From Kocuria varians (GTDB taxonomy: Bacteria > Actinomycetota > Actinomycetes > Actinomycetales > Micrococcaceae): a DNA stretch of 64,000 nt. This document shows positions 49,383 through 58,928 of the stretch, piece by piece; position 1 is the stretch's first letter, and each line of letters starts with the position of its first letter. The stretch covers positions 62,001 through 126,000 of the forward strand of contig NZ_BJNW01000001.1 in the NCBI RefSeq assembly GCF_006539885.1. The letters are read 5' to 3'. Below the pieces are notes generated by a model. The model saw only the letters and a program-made list of their open reading frames with translations, had not been told where the DNA came from and did no database searches. A program made the translations under genes and the position numbers.

Positions 49383-50693
49383 GTGAACACCTCTCCCGCC
49401 CCCGCCGACCCCGAGGCCGCCGGCCTGGCCCACCTGCTCACCCCCGAGGGCATGCGCCTGCTCGACGAGCTCGGCCCCTACGACCCCTCGGCCACGCTCG
49501 CCCTCTCGGAGTCCCTGCGGGCGCGAGGGCACTCCCCCGAGCTGGTCTCCGCCGCCCTGACGCAGTCGCGGCTGCGCGACCGGGCGCGCACCAAGTTCGG
49601 GGAGTTCGCGCAGCACATGGTCTTCACGCAGGACGGCGTGGAACAGGCCACGCGCTGGTCCGTGGCGGCCCTGCACGCGCAGCGCTTCGCCCAGGCGGGG
49701 GTCCGGCACGTGGTGGACCTCGGCTGCGGGGTGGGTGCGGACTCCCTCGCCCTGGCCGCCCTGGACCGCACGGTCACGGCCGTGGAGCTCGATCCCCTGA
49801 CGGCGGCGGTCGCCACGGTCAACCTCACGGGCTGGCCGGACGCCCGGGTCGTGTGCGCGGACGCCGAGACGCTGGACCTGGACGGACTCGAGGCCGGCCC
49901 CGCGGACGGCGTGTGGCTGGACCCCGCGCGCCGGGCGTCCGCGGACGGCCGCACGCGCCGGATCTTCGACCCCGAGGCCTTCTCTCCCCCGCTGTCCTTC
50001 GTGACCGCCCTCGCGGACACGGGCCTGGCGGTGGGCGCCAAGCTCGGCCCCGGGCTGCCCCACGAGCACGTCCCGGCCACCGCGGAGGCGCAGTGGGTCT
50101 CCGACCACGGGGACGTGGTCGAGGCGGTGCTGTGGTTCAACACCGTGCGCCGCCCGGACGTCGCCCGCGCGGCACTGGTCCTGGGGCGCGGCCCGGGCCC
50201 CGCGGCGTCGTCGTCGGAGCCCGCGGAGGACCACGACGCCGCCGGGGCGGCCGCGGAGCTGACCTCCGACTCGTGGCACTCCCCGGCACCCGAGGGCGAG
50301 CTGCTCGGTCCCGTGGGGCGCTACCTGTACGAGCCCGACGGCGCCGTGATCCGCGCCGGGCTCGTCACGGACCTCGCCCAGCGGATGGGCGCGCACCTCG
50401 TGCACCCCACCATCGCCTACCTGAGCTCCGACGAGCTCGTGCGGACGCCGCTGGCGCGGGCCTACGAGGTCCGGGAGGTGCTCCCCCACACGGTGAAGGT
50501 GCTGAAGAAGTGGGTGCGCGAGCACGACGTGGGGACCCTGGAGATCAAGAAGCGCGGCACGGACGTCACCCCCGAGCAGCTGCGCAAACAGCTCGCCCCG
50601 CGCGGTTCCGCACGCGCGACCCTGGTGATGACGCGCGTGCAGAACTCGCAACGTCAACGACGTGTGGTGCTGGCGGTGGACCCCGTAAGCTGA
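49383..50693 (+). CDS. Class I SAM-dependent methyltransferase, THUMP-like C-terminus
   Basis: 436 residues. Helical N-terminal domain, Rossmann core with VVDLGCGVGADSLALA (SAM motif I), VELDP (acidic post I) and VWLDPARR (motif IV), and a C-terminal THUMP-like domain (TVKVLKKWVREHDVGTLEIK). RNA is the likely substrate. A Ser/Ala/Asp linker near residue 275-290 is encoded over the dispersed GCGGCGTCGTCGTC motif at 50202-50215. GTG 49383 is 6 nt after TGTGAT; a GGAG is too close to serve. Confidence 0.87.
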   Translation: MNTSPAPADPEAAGLAHLLTPEGMRLLDELGPYDPSATLALSESLRARGHSPELVSAALTQSRLRDRARTKFGEFAQHMVFTQDGVEQATRWSVAALHAQRFAQAGVRHVVDLGCGVGADSLALAALDRTVTAVELDPLTAAVATVNLTGWPDARVVCADAETLDLDGLEAGPADGVWLDPARRASADGRTRRIFDPEAFSPPLSFVTALADTGLAVGAKLGPGLPHEHVPATAEAQWVSDHGDVVEAVLWFNTVRRPDVARAALVLGRGPGPAASSSEPAEDHDAAGAAAELTSDSWHSPAPEGELLGPVGRYLYEPDGAVIRAGLVTDLAQRMGAHLVHPTIAYLSSDELVRTPLARAYEVREVLPHTVKVLKKWVREHDVGTLEIKKRGTDVTPEQLRKQLAPRGSARATLVMTRVQNSQRQRRVVLAVDPVS

Positions 50694-50790
50694 TGCTCCC
50701 TGTGCCGCGGTGAGGGGCCGGGTCCCGGAGGACGATCTCCGCTCAGGGCCACGACCACCACCCCCGGCGCACCCACGAGAGGACCACGCC

Positions 50791-51936
50791 GTGCACATTG
50801 ATTTCCGCAGCTCAGAACGTTCCACCCTCGGCGTGGAGTGGGAAGTGGCCCTGGTGGAACGCTCCACCGGCGAGCTCGCCCCGCGCGCGGAAGAGGTCCT
50901 CGAGGCCGTCGTGGCGCAGCACCCGGAGCTCGGCGAGGAGGGGGACCACCCCCGGGTCACCGGCGAGTTCCTGCAGAACACCGTGGAGATGGTCACCGGC
51001 GTCAGCGACACCGTGGCCGAGGCCGTCGAGGACCTCGCCCAGACCCAGGACCGGATCCGGGAGATCACCGACCCCCGCTCGCTGGAGATCTTCGGTGCGG
51101 GCACCCACCCGTTCTCCGACTGGACCGAGCAGCCCGTGGTGGACAAGGAGCGCTACTACAAGGTGCTGGACCGCGCCCAGTACTGGGGCCGCCAGATGGT
51201 GATCTTCGGGATGCACGTGCACGTGGGGATCAACCACCGGGACAAGGCCCTGCCCATCCTGGACGGCCTGCTCAACTACTACCCGCACCTGCTGGCCCTG
51301 TCCGCGAACTCCCCGTACTGGTGCGGCCACGACACCGGCTACGCCTCCCACCGCGCCCTGATCTTCCAGCAGCTCTCCACCGCGGGGCTGCCCTTCCACT
51401 TCGACACGTGGGAGGAGTACGAGTCCTACGTGGGGGACCTCATGAGCACCGGCGTGATCGAGGAGATCTCCGAGAACCGCTGGGACATCCGCCCCGTGCC
51501 CCGTTTCGGCACCGTGGAGATGCGCGCGTGCGACGGGCCCTCCACGCTGCGCGAGGTCGGGGCGCTCACGGCCCTGACCCAGTGTCTCGTGGAGTCCTTC
51601 TCGCGCTCCCTGGACCGCGGCGAGGCGATCCCCGTGATGCCCCCGTGGCACCACCAGGAGAACAAGTGGCGCGCGGCGCGCTACGGACTGGAGGCGATCG
51701 TGATCCAGGACGCACAGAACCACGAGCGGCTCGTCACCGAGGACCTCACCGAGCTGCTCGAGAAGCTGGACCCGATCGCCCGCGAGCTGGACTGCGCCAC
51801 CGAGCTCGCGCACGTGGAGGACATGATGACCGGCGCCACCGGCTACCAGCGCCAGCGGCGCGTGGCCGTGCAGAACGGCGGGGACCTGCGCGCCGTGGTC
51901 CGTGACATCGTGGAGCAGAACCGCACCACGCGCTGA
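50791..51936 (+). CDS. Carboxylate-amine ligase, GCS2 family (YbdK-like)
   Basis: 381 residues, the length of YbdK-type weak glutamate-cysteine ligases rather than EgtA. STLGVEWEVALVE near the N-terminus, FGAGTHPFSDW, MHVHVGI and TVEMRACDGPSTLREV are family marks of the ATP/Mg site. GTG 50791 follows a GAGAGGA site. It may make gamma-glutamyl amides, but the natural substrate is unsettled; mycothiol rather than glutathione is the expected thiol here. Confidence 0.9.
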   Translation: MHIDFRSSERSTLGVEWEVALVERSTGELAPRAEEVLEAVVAQHPELGEEGDHPRVTGEFLQNTVEMVTGVSDTVAEAVEDLAQTQDRIREITDPRSLEIFGAGTHPFSDWTEQPVVDKERYYKVLDRAQYWGRQMVIFGMHVHVGINHRDKALPILDGLLNYYPHLLALSANSPYWCGHDTGYASHRALIFQQLSTAGLPFHFDTWEEYESYVGDLMSTGVIEEISENRWDIRPVPRFGTVEMRACDGPSTLREVGALTALTQCLVESFSRSLDRGEAIPVMPPWHHQENKWRAARYGLEAIVIQDAQNHERLVTEDLTELLEKLDPIARELDCATELAHVEDMMTGATGYQRQRRVAVQNGGDLRAVVRDIVEQNRTTR

Positions 51937-51946
51937 GGTCTCCGGT

Positions 51947-53029
51947 TCAGACCGCGGCGGGCATGGCCACCGTGGTCACCGGCAGCCCGGGGTCCGCGGT
52001 GAACGCGATCCCCGTGGGAGCCACCCCCTGCGCGACCAGCCGGGAACCGAGGGCCGCGACCATCGCGCCGTTGTCCGTGCACAGGGACAGCGGCGGCACG
52101 ACCACCGTGATCCCGTGGCGGGCGCAGCGCTGCGTGACGACCTCCCGCAGTCGGGAGTTCGCGGCCACGCCGCCGCCCATGAGCAGCGTGGTGATGCCGT
52201 GCTCGGTGCAGGCCAGCACGGTCTTGCGCGAGATCACGTCCACCACGGACTCCTGGAAGCTCGCGGCCACGTCCGCCACCGGAATGGGCCGGCGGGCGGC
52301 GTGGAACGTCTCGACCACGCGCGCCACCGCGGTCTTCAGCCCGGAGAAGGACATGTCGTAGCGGTGCGGTCCCGGATTCTCCGCCGAGCCCATGTACTTG
52401 CCCGCGGTGAGTCCCCGCGGGAACGAGAACGCCTCGGGGTCCCCCTCCGCCGCCGCCCGGTCGATCGCCGGGCCACCGGGGTAGGACAGGCCGAGCAGCC
52501 GGGCGACCTTGTCGTAGGCCTCGCCGGCGGCGTCGTCGATCGTGGAGCCGAGCAGGCGGACGTCGCTCGTGATGTCCTGGACCGCCAGGATCTCCGTGTG
52601 CCCGCCGGAGACGAGCAGCGCGCCCAGGTGCGGGGGCAGCTCGCCGCCGTCGCCCAGCAGACCCACCCCCACGTGGGCCACGAGGTGGTTGATGGCGTAG
52701 AGGGGCTTCCCGGTGGCCACCGCGAGCGCCTTGGCCGCGGCAACGCCCACCATGAGCGCTCCGGCGAGCCCGGGCCCGGAGGTCACCGCGATCGCGTCGA
52801 TCTCAGCCATCCTCACGCCGGCGTCCGCAAGCGCGGTGCGCACGGTGGGGACGAAGGCCTCGAGGTGCGCGCGGGAGGCGATCTCCGGGATGACTCCCCC
52901 GAAGCGCACGTGCTCGGCCATCGAGGAGGAGACCGTGTTGGTCAGCAGCTCGGTGCCGCGCACGATGCCCACGCCGGTCTCGTCGCACGAGGACTCGATG
53001 CCCATCACGAGGGGGTCAGCGGTGTTCAT
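51947..53029 (-). CDS. tsaD: tRNA N6-adenosine threonylcarbamoyltransferase
   Basis: 360 residues; transfers threonylcarbamoyl to A37 of ANN-decoding tRNAs. ASKCH-fold ATPase: [15 protein letters not shown], the metal-binding HLVAH, SGGHTEI, and the C-terminal ADNG-equivalent [15 protein letters not shown] 53029 overlaps the rimI stop by 14 nt. Last gene of the tsaB-rimI-tsaD operon; the product works with TsaB and TsaE encoded nearby. Confidence 0.96.
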   Translation of the reverse strand: MNTADPLVMGIESSCDETGVGIVRGTELLTNTVSSSMAEHVRFGGVIPEIASRAHLEAFVPTVRTALADAGVRMAEIDAIAVTSGPGLAGALMVGVAAAKALAVATGKPLYAINHLVAHVGVGLLGDGGELPPHLGALLVSGGHTEILAVQDITSDVRLLGSTIDDAAGEAYDKVARLLGLSYPGGPAIDRAAAEGDPEAFSFPRGLTAGKYMGSAENPGPHRYDMSFSGLKTAVARVVETFHAARRPIPVADVAASFQESVVDVISRKTVLACTEHGITTLLMGGGVAANSRLREVVTQRCARHGITVVVPPLSLCTDNGAMVAALGSRLVAQGVAPTGIAFTADPGLPVTTVAMPAAV

Positions 53030-53558
53030 GGACGGTCCTTCCGTCCGCGCTACGCTCCTGCCGGCCGGCGGGCTCCAGCTCGCAGCGCATGATCAGGGCG
53101 TCGTGGCCCGGGCCGTAGTAGTCGGCGCGGGTGTGGATGTGGTCGTAGCCGAAGCGGCGGTAGAGCGCCTGGGCCCGTGGGTTGTCCGCGCGGACCTCGA
53201 GCATCATCTCGTGCGCGCCGCCGCGCAGGGCCTCCTCGTGGAGCACGCGCAGCAGCGTGGCCCCCAGTCCCCTGCCCTCGTGCTCCCGGGCCACGGCAAT
53301 GGTCTGCACGTCCGCGACCGGCGGGATGCACATCATCCCCGCGTAGCCCACGACCTCCCGGTCCCGGGTCACCACCCAGTAGCGCCGCGTGGGGTGCGCG
53401 AGCTCCTCGTGGAACATCTGCGCGGGCCAGGCGTCCTCGGGGAACAGCTCGGTCTCCAGCGCGTGGACGACCTCCAGGTCCTCCGGCTGCATGGGCCGCA
53501 GCGCGTAGCCGCGGGGCAGGCCGGCCACGGCCGCGCTCGCCGCGCCGTGCCCGCTCAC
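53016..53558 (-). CDS. rimI: Ribosomal-protein-alanine N-acetyltransferase
   Basis: 180 residues. GNAT fold: [20 protein letters not shown], the acetyl-CoA motif [17 protein letters not shown], and the C-terminal [18 protein letters not shown], which is the RimI signature. Acetylates the N-terminal Ala of ribosomal protein S18 in other bacteria. The GTG start overlaps the tsaB stop by 4 nt. Confidence 0.93.
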   Translation of the reverse strand: MSGHGAASAAVAGLPRGYALRPMQPEDLEVVHALETELFPEDAWPAQMFHEELAHPTRRYWVVTRDREVVGYAGMMCIPPVADVQTIAVAREHEGRGLGATLLRVLHEEALRGGAHEMMLEVRADNPRAQALYRRFGYDHIHTRADYYGPGHDALIMRCELEPAGRQERSADGRTVHEHR

Positions 53559-54238
53559 GAGGTCGCCCGCTTGGGTGCCCCCGGGACCTTGGCGTCCGAC
53601 TCGCGCAGGTAGAGGGGCGAGGTGTCGGTGCTCAGCTCACCGCCGCGGCTCGTGACGGACCACGCCGCGCGGGCCAGGTCTGCCGCGCTCGGGGCCACGT
53701 CCGTGCCCTCCACGGCCGGGCGGGGCACGCGGTCCGGGTACAGCGCCGTTCCGGAGCCGTAGCAGGGGACGTCCGGCAGCTGCTCGGGGGCCGAGACCTG
53801 AGGATCGCCCGCGGGCAGGACGACGACGCCGCCCTCCTCCGCCACGCGGTAGCGGCGCCAGTACAGCTCCTTGCGCCGCGCGTCGATCGCCACGGCGAAC
53901 TCGGGGTGCCCCGCGGCGAGCGCGAGGGGCCCCACGCGGTGGGCCACGGCGTCGAGCGAGCACAGCCCGTGGACGGGCAGGTCCCAGGCGAAGCCGAGCG
54001 TGCGCGCGGTCACGAGCCCGGCGCGAAGACCCGTGAAGGGCCCCGGGCCGGTGCCCACGAGCACCGCGTCCAGGTCCGCGCCGGTGAGTCCCGCGCGGGC
54101 CATCAGCTCCTGCACGGCGGGAGCCAGGGCCTCCGCGTGGGAGCGGGTGTCGGTGGTGTCGAAGCGTTCGAGCACCTCACCGTCCCGGGACAGCGCCACG
54201 GACGCGATCGACGAGGAATCCAGACTCAGCACAAGCAC
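53555..54238 (-). CDS. tsaB: t6A synthesis protein TsaB
   Basis: 227 residues. LVLSLDSSSIASVAL at the start, VGTGPGPFTGLRAGL and AIDARRKELYW are the TsaB/YeaZ motifs; it scaffolds TsaD and TsaE. GTG 54238 has TAGACT 6 nt upstream (54245-54250) and no ribosome site. A strong terminator ends the preceding MFS gene, so this gene probably uses its own leaderless promoter. Confidence 0.95.
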   Translation of the reverse strand: MLVLSLDSSSIASVALSRDGEVLERFDTTDTRSHAEALAPAVQELMARAGLTGADLDAVLVGTGPGPFTGLRAGLVTARTLGFAWDLPVHGLCSLDAVAHRVGPLALAAGHPEFAVAIDARRKELYWRRYRVAEEGGVVVLPAGDPQVSAPEQLPDVPCYGSGTALYPDRVPRPAVEGTDVAPSAADLARAAWSVTSRGGELSTDTSPLYLRESDAKVPGAPKRATS

Positions 54239-54258
54239 CCGGACAGTCTAGTCCCGCA

Positions 54259-54312
54259 CGCACGGAGCCCCTCCGGGCACTCCCGGTGGGAGGCTCGGAG
54301 GGGCTCCGTGCG
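54259..54312. terminator. Terminator between the MFS gene and tsaB
   Basis: A perfect 16-bp stem, 54259-54274 with 54297-54312, and a 22-nt loop that can fold further. It separates the deoD-MFS pair from the tsaB operon. Confidence 0.75.
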
Positions 54313-54320
54313 GTGGTCGC

Positions 54321-55856
54321 CTACTCCTGGGTCGCCAGGCGCTGCGCCGCGCGGGCGTCGCTGCGCTCGATCATCCCGAACAGCACGCGGTAGGCCAGCA
54401 GGCCCACCAGGGTGATGCCCACGAGCAGCCACAGTATGGTCCCGAAGTAGTCGCCCTCCGGGGTGCCGCCCACGCTCAGCCCGCTGAACCACGTGGGCTT
54501 CCCGGACATCAGCATGGCCGTGTAGGCCACGCCGATGGGAGAGGCCACGTTGATCACCAGGTTGTAGAAGCCCACGGCCACGCCGGACTTCGCGGCCGGC
54601 ATGAGCAGCAGCGCGCTGGACAGCAGCGGCGCGTAGAGCAGCCCGAAGCCCACCGAGAACATGGCCATGGCCACCACCATCGCCACCACGGAGACGTTGA
54701 CGAAGATCCCCGCGACCGCCAGGGCCGCCGCGAGCAGGCACAGCGCCAGCGTGACCGCCTGCTTCGAGTCCAGCCGCTTGCTGACCACGCCGGACAGCGC
54801 CGCCGTGGACGCTCCCAGCACGTAGCCGGGGATGGTGAGCATCGAGACCTTGTCCATGGCCATGCCGTGGACGCCGTGGATCGCGAACGGGAACAGGAAC
54901 ACGAACGCCAGGTTGACCGAGTAGATGATGAACACGATCACCAGGGCGCTCATGTAGGGGCGGTTGGTGAAGAAGGACCAGTCCACGAGCGCGTTCGGGT
55001 TGGTGCGCACGTGGCGGATGAACAGGGCACCCGCGATCAGCACCGGGATCCACCACCACCAGGTGAACGCCTGCATGAACATAATCACGCCGGTCGCGAT
55101 CACCGCCACGAGGAACAGCCCGTAGACGTCCACGCCGGAGCTGGTGTGCGCCACGTCGTCCGGCACGCGCTTCTTGATGAACGGCAGGGAGAGCACCATG
55201 AGCAGGGGCACCAGGAACATCCAGGTCCAGGACACGTACGTGGCCAGGAAGCCCGAGATCAGCGTGCCGATCAGAGACGCCAGCTGGAAGGACATGTTGG
55301 AGAAGCCCAGGTACTTCTTCAGCTCCACGCCCTGGAAGTGCTTGGTCACGTAGACCACGTAGAGGGTCTCCGCCGCGGCGAGGCCCGCCGTCTGGACGAT
55401 GCGCCCCACGAGCACCACCCCGAAGGACGCGCTGCCCACGAAGCCGATCACCGAGCCCACCACCACGAGCCCCACGCTGAGGTAGAGCAGCTTGCGGATG
55501 GCGATCGAGTCCGCGAGCGCGGAGTACACCACGGCGCCGATGCCGATCAGCACGCCGGTGAGCGTGGCCTGCAGGCTCACCGTGGACTCGCTGAGGTTCA
55601 GCGCCCGCGCCATGGGCTGGGACGTGAACTTGAAGCCCTGGTCCACCACCAGGCAGAAGATGAACAGGAACAGCAGCACAGGCACGGCCCGGCGGGGGTC
55701 CACGCCACCCGTGCGAGGGCGGGCAGCCGGCGCCGCCGTGCCCGCCCCGGTGGCCGGGACCGCCGCTGCCGGGGTCGAGGCCGCGCTGACGGGTCCCGCG
55801 CTCGCGTCGCCCGCGCCGCGGTCCGGGTTCTGGTCTGGGTGCGTCATCTCGCTCAC
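54321..55856 (-). CDS. 14-helix MFS transporter, Tet38/TetL-like
   Basis: 511 residues after a 55-residue Ala/Pro-rich cytoplasmic lead. Helix 1 (VLLFLFIFCLVVDQGFKFTS) carries an Asp; QATLTGVLIGIGAVVYSALA and GRIVQTAGLAAAETLYVVYV are followed by 14 hydrophobic segments, as in Gram-positive TetK/TetL/Tet38 pumps. The GTG start overlaps the deoD stop by 4 nt (GTGA); ATG 55847 is an alternative. In Staphylococcus aureus tet38 also lies near deoD (from memory). A nucleoside or drug substrate is possible. Confidence 0.85.
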   Translation of the reverse strand: MSEMTHPDQNPDRGAGDASAGPVSAASTPAAAVPATGAGTAAPAARPRTGGVDPRRAVPVLLFLFIFCLVVDQGFKFTSQPMARALNLSESTVSLQATLTGVLIGIGAVVYSALADSIAIRKLLYLSVGLVVVGSVIGFVGSASFGVVLVGRIVQTAGLAAAETLYVVYVTKHFQGVELKKYLGFSNMSFQLASLIGTLISGFLATYVSWTWMFLVPLLMVLSLPFIKKRVPDDVAHTSSGVDVYGLFLVAVIATGVIMFMQAFTWWWWIPVLIAGALFIRHVRTNPNALVDWSFFTNRPYMSALVIVFIIYSVNLAFVFLFPFAIHGVHGMAMDKVSMLTIPGYVLGASTAALSGVVSKRLDSKQAVTLALCLLAAALAVAGIFVNVSVVAMVVAMAMFSVGFGLLYAPLLSSALLLMPAAKSGVAVGFYNLVINVASPIGVAYTAMLMSGKPTWFSGLSVGGTPEGDYFGTILWLLVGITLVGLLAYRVLFGMIERSDARAAQRLATQE

Positions 55857-56575
55857 AGCTCCGTCACGGTTGCGGCCAGCTCGATCATGTTCGCGAACCC
55901 CGTCTGGCGCTCCTCCGGGGTCATCTGCGCGTGGGTCACGAGGTTGTCCGAGACCGTGAACACGGCCAGCGCCTCCACCCCCGCCGCAGCTGCGTTCGCG
56001 TACAGCCCCACGGTCTCCATCTCCACCGCGAGCACTCCCATCTTCGCCCAGCGCTGCGCGGTGTCCTCCTGCGCGTGGTAGAAGGTGTCCGAGGAGAACA
56101 CGTTGCCGGCGTGGGCGGTGAGGCCACGCTCACCGGCTGCGCGGTACACGTGGTCCAGCAGCCGGAAGGACCCGGTGGGTGCCCACGTGCCGGGCAGGTC
56201 GAACTGCGCCAGGTAGTTGGAGTCCGTGGACGCCGCCTGGGCGAGCACCAGGTCACCCAGGTCAAGGTCCCCGGAGAGACCGCCGCACGAGCCCACGCGC
56301 ACCAGCTTGGTGCACCCGAACACGTGGATCAGCTCCCAGCTGTAGAGCGCGATCGAGGGGATGCCCATGCCCGTGCCCATCACGGACAGCTCCCGGCCGC
56401 GGTAGGTGCCGGTGTAGCCGTACATGTTGCGCACGGAGTTGAACTGCACGGCGTCCTCGAGGAACGTCTCGGCGATGAACTTGGCGCGCAGCGGGTCCCC
56501 GGGCAGCAGGATCGTCTCGGCGATGGGCGCCCCGTCGGGCTTGATGTGCGGTGTCGATGTCCCTGTCGCGGGCAT
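55853..56575 (-). CDS. deoD: Purine-nucleoside phosphorylase, DeoD type
   Basis: 240 residues, the hexameric NP-I type. ILLPGDPLRAKFIAETFLED (phosphate site), MGTGMGIPSIALYSWEL, RVGSCGG, LAVEMETVGLYANAA (base/ribose site) and TVSDNLVT are diagnostic. Phosphorolyses purine (deoxy)nucleosides. ATG 56575 has GAGGAGAAGG upstream; the longer frame is rejected. Most actinobacteria carry a trimeric PNP instead, so this gene and its MFS partner may have been acquired. Confidence 0.94.
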   Translation of the reverse strand: MPATGTSTPHIKPDGAPIAETILLPGDPLRAKFIAETFLEDAVQFNSVRNMYGYTGTYRGRELSVMGTGMGIPSIALYSWELIHVFGCTKLVRVGSCGGLSGDLDLGDLVLAQAASTDSNYLAQFDLPGTWAPTGSFRLLDHVYRAAGERGLTAHAGNVFSSDTFYHAQEDTAQRWAKMGVLAVEMETVGLYANAAAAGVEALAVFTVSDNLVTHAQMTPEERQTGFANMIELAATVTEL

Positions 56576-56766
56576 TGCCTTCTCCTCGGGTCGGTTCGCA
56601 AAGTCTGCAGACCGCCCGCGGGCCGACTGCGACGTCGAGACCCCCGGGGCCGTGCCGCCGGGCGTGACGTGCAGGCTCACCCGCATTCTGCCACGCGGGC
56701 CCCCGCGACACGCGGGCGGGCGGGCCTGTCGAGCCGGGGCCGACCATGCTCGTCGACGCCGCCCCC

Positions 56767-58848
56767 TCAGAGGTCCAGGCGGTCCGACCAGCGGGGCCCG
56801 TAGCCGCGGATGATCAGCGTGCGGGGCTCGTCGCCGTCCTGATCCTCGTCCTCCCACTCGTGGTTGAGGGCGCGGATCGCGTCCGCCACGTCACCAGCCT
56901 CCCCGGCGTCGGGGTCCTGCGTGGTGGCCGGTTCGGCCACCACCGGGACGGCCCCGGTGACAGGGGCCGGCTGCGTGATCACGGGCAGACCGGCGGTGTC
57001 GAGGGAGACGGTGCGGCCGGCGTCGTCGCGGTGCAGCTGGTACTGGAGCGTCGGCGGCCCGTGGTGCTCCGGCCCCACGGCGCTGACGCCCTGGGGCCGC
57101 ACGACGTCGACCACCAGGCGGGACTCGCTCAGGTGCTCGACCTTCGAGGAGCCCCACTCGACCACCGTGACGCACCTGTCGAGCGTGTCCTCCAGGTCGA
57201 TGGACTCCAGGTCCGCGGCCGTGTCCAGGCGGTACGCGTCCACATGCACGAGGTCCGGGCCCCCGGGGCGCGGGCCGTCCGGGAGGTTGGGGTGACGGCG
57301 GCTGAGCACGAACGTGGGCGAGATGATGCCCTCGCGCACGCCCAGGCCGTGGCCGAGCCCCTGCGTGAAGGTGGTCTTGCCGGCCCCGAGCTCACCGTTG
57401 AGCATGAGGAGGTCCCCGGCCCGCAGGTGAGGGGCCAGGCGCTCGGCGATCCCCCGCGTCTGCTCCGGGCTCGTGGGGTGCAGCGTGAGCGTCCAGTTGG
57501 GCTGCTCGAAGGCCTCGCCCTCCGAGGCACGCGTGGGGCGCGGGTCCTGCGGCATGCTGTGCGCGGCGAGGGCGCTCGCGCTGCGGGAGACGGTGACGTC
57601 CCCGAGGGTCAGGTGGCTGTGGCTCGTGTGCTCGCGGGGCACGCGCTGGGAGATCCGGGTGACCACCTCGTAGTTGATGGTCCCGGCGGCGTCGGCCCAC
57701 TCGGTCACGGAGGGGTGGTCCCCGGCCCCGAAGAGCACGGCCTCGTCCCCGATGTGCACGAGCGGGTCCACGGCCTCGTCCACGACCGCCTCGGCCTCGG
57801 GAGCGCCCGCGGGCGTGACCGTGTGGCCCAGGGCGAGGTCCACGACGCACTGGTCCATCGCGATCCGGCCCACCACGGGGTAGACCCGGCCGCCGATGCG
57901 CACGGGTGCCCCGGTGGCCACGCGCGGGACACCGTCCGCGTAGCCCAGCGGGATCAGGGCCAGGTGGGTGTCCCGCGCGGTGCGGTAGCCCAGCCCGTAG
58001 GAGACTCCGCTGCCCCGGGGCACGGCCTTGACGTTGGCCACGCGGGCGCGCAGCGTCATGGCCGGAATCAGGCCGAAGTCCTGCGGCGTGCGGTCCTCGA
58101 AGGGGCTCAGACCGTAGATGCCCAGACCCACGCGCACGGCGTCGCGCAGCATGGAGTCGGGGTCCTCCAGCCGGTCCGCGGAGAGCAGGCCCGGTGTGTT
58201 GGCGGCGTGCACGAGCGAGGGCGTGAGGCCGACCCTGCGCGCGGTGCGCACGGCGTCCGTGAGGGCGTCAAGCTGCTGCTGCGTCTCCTCGCGGCCCGGT
58301 TCGTCCGCCACGGCCAGGTGCGTGAACACGCCCTCCACCCGCAGCAGGCCCTCCTCCTGGGCACGGGCCGCGCGCTCCACGAGCCCGGGCCACTGCTCGG
58401 GGGTCGCGCCGTTGCGGCCCAGCCCGGAGTCGAGCTTGAGGTGGACCACCGCAGTGGTGCCGGTGCGGCGCGCGGCCTGCAGCACGGCGTCGAACTCCCA
58501 CCCGCTGATGCCCAGCCGCACGTCCTGGTGCAGGGCCTCGTCGAAGTCCGTGGACATGGTGTGCAGCCACGCGATCACCGGCGCGGCGATCCCCGCCTCG
58601 CGCAGGGCCACGGCCTCGGACACGTGCGCCGTGCCGAGCATGGCCGCCCCCGCCGCGAGCGCCGTGCGGGCCACCTCCGGCGCCCCGTGGCCGTAGGCGT
58701 CCGCCTTGACCACGGCGATCAGCTTCCGGCCGCGGGCGAGCTGCGTGAGTCTCACCACGTTGTGCCACACGGCGGAGAGATCCACCACGGCACTGCGCTC
58801 GCTGGGTTCCTGGGGCTGCCACGACGTCATCACACTCACGCACCCCAT
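56767..58848 (-). CDS. alr-tsaE: Alanine racemase-TsaE fusion protein
   Basis: 693 residues, two enzymes in one frame. Residues 1-405 are a PLP alanine racemase: catalytic Lys48 in AVVKADAYGHG and Tyr284 in GSGVSYGLGYRT, ending at INYEVVTRISQRVPRE. After a 45-residue polar linker, residues about 451-693 are TsaE, the t6A ATPase: NWTLTLHP, Walker A GELGAGKT (485-492), ISPTFVLSRRHP, HVDAYRL and EWGSS, plus an acidic C-terminal extension. ATG 58848, GTG 58839 or ATG 58830 could be the start. The frame between the domains was followed without interruption. Confidence 0.92.
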   Translation of the reverse strand: MGCVSVMTSWQPQEPSERSAVVDLSAVWHNVVRLTQLARGRKLIAVVKADAYGHGAPEVARTALAAGAAMLGTAHVSEAVALREAGIAAPVIAWLHTMSTDFDEALHQDVRLGISGWEFDAVLQAARRTGTTAVVHLKLDSGLGRNGATPEQWPGLVERAARAQEEGLLRVEGVFTHLAVADEPGREETQQQLDALTDAVRTARRVGLTPSLVHAANTPGLLSADRLEDPDSMLRDAVRVGLGIYGLSPFEDRTPQDFGLIPAMTLRARVANVKAVPRGSGVSYGLGYRTARDTHLALIPLGYADGVPRVATGAPVRIGGRVYPVVGRIAMDQCVVDLALGHTVTPAGAPEAEAVVDEAVDPLVHIGDEAVLFGAGDHPSVTEWADAAGTINYEVVTRISQRVPREHTSHSHLTLGDVTVSRSASALAAHSMPQDPRPTRASEGEAFEQPNWTLTLHPTSPEQTRGIAERLAPHLRAGDLLMLNGELGAGKTTFTQGLGHGLGVREGIISPTFVLSRRHPNLPDGPRPGGPDLVHVDAYRLDTAADLESIDLEDTLDRCVTVVEWGSSKVEHLSESRLVVDVVRPQGVSAVGPEHHGPPTLQYQLHRDDAGRTVSLDTAGLPVITQPAPVTGAVPVVAEPATTQDPDAGEAGDVADAIRALNHEWEDEDQDGDEPRTLIIRGYGPRWSDRLDL

Positions 58849-58916
58849 TGTGCCCTGCGCGCGGGGCGGGCGGCACAGGAGTCGGACGACGACGACGCCG
58901 CGACAGCGCGCGCCGG

Positions 58917-58922
58917 TAGTGT
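58917..58922 (+). promoter_or_regulatory. -10 box of mshA (leaderless)
   Basis: TAGTGT lies exactly 6 nt before GTG 58929, with no ribosome site between. Confidence 0.45.
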
Positions 58923-58928
58923 GGTCCC

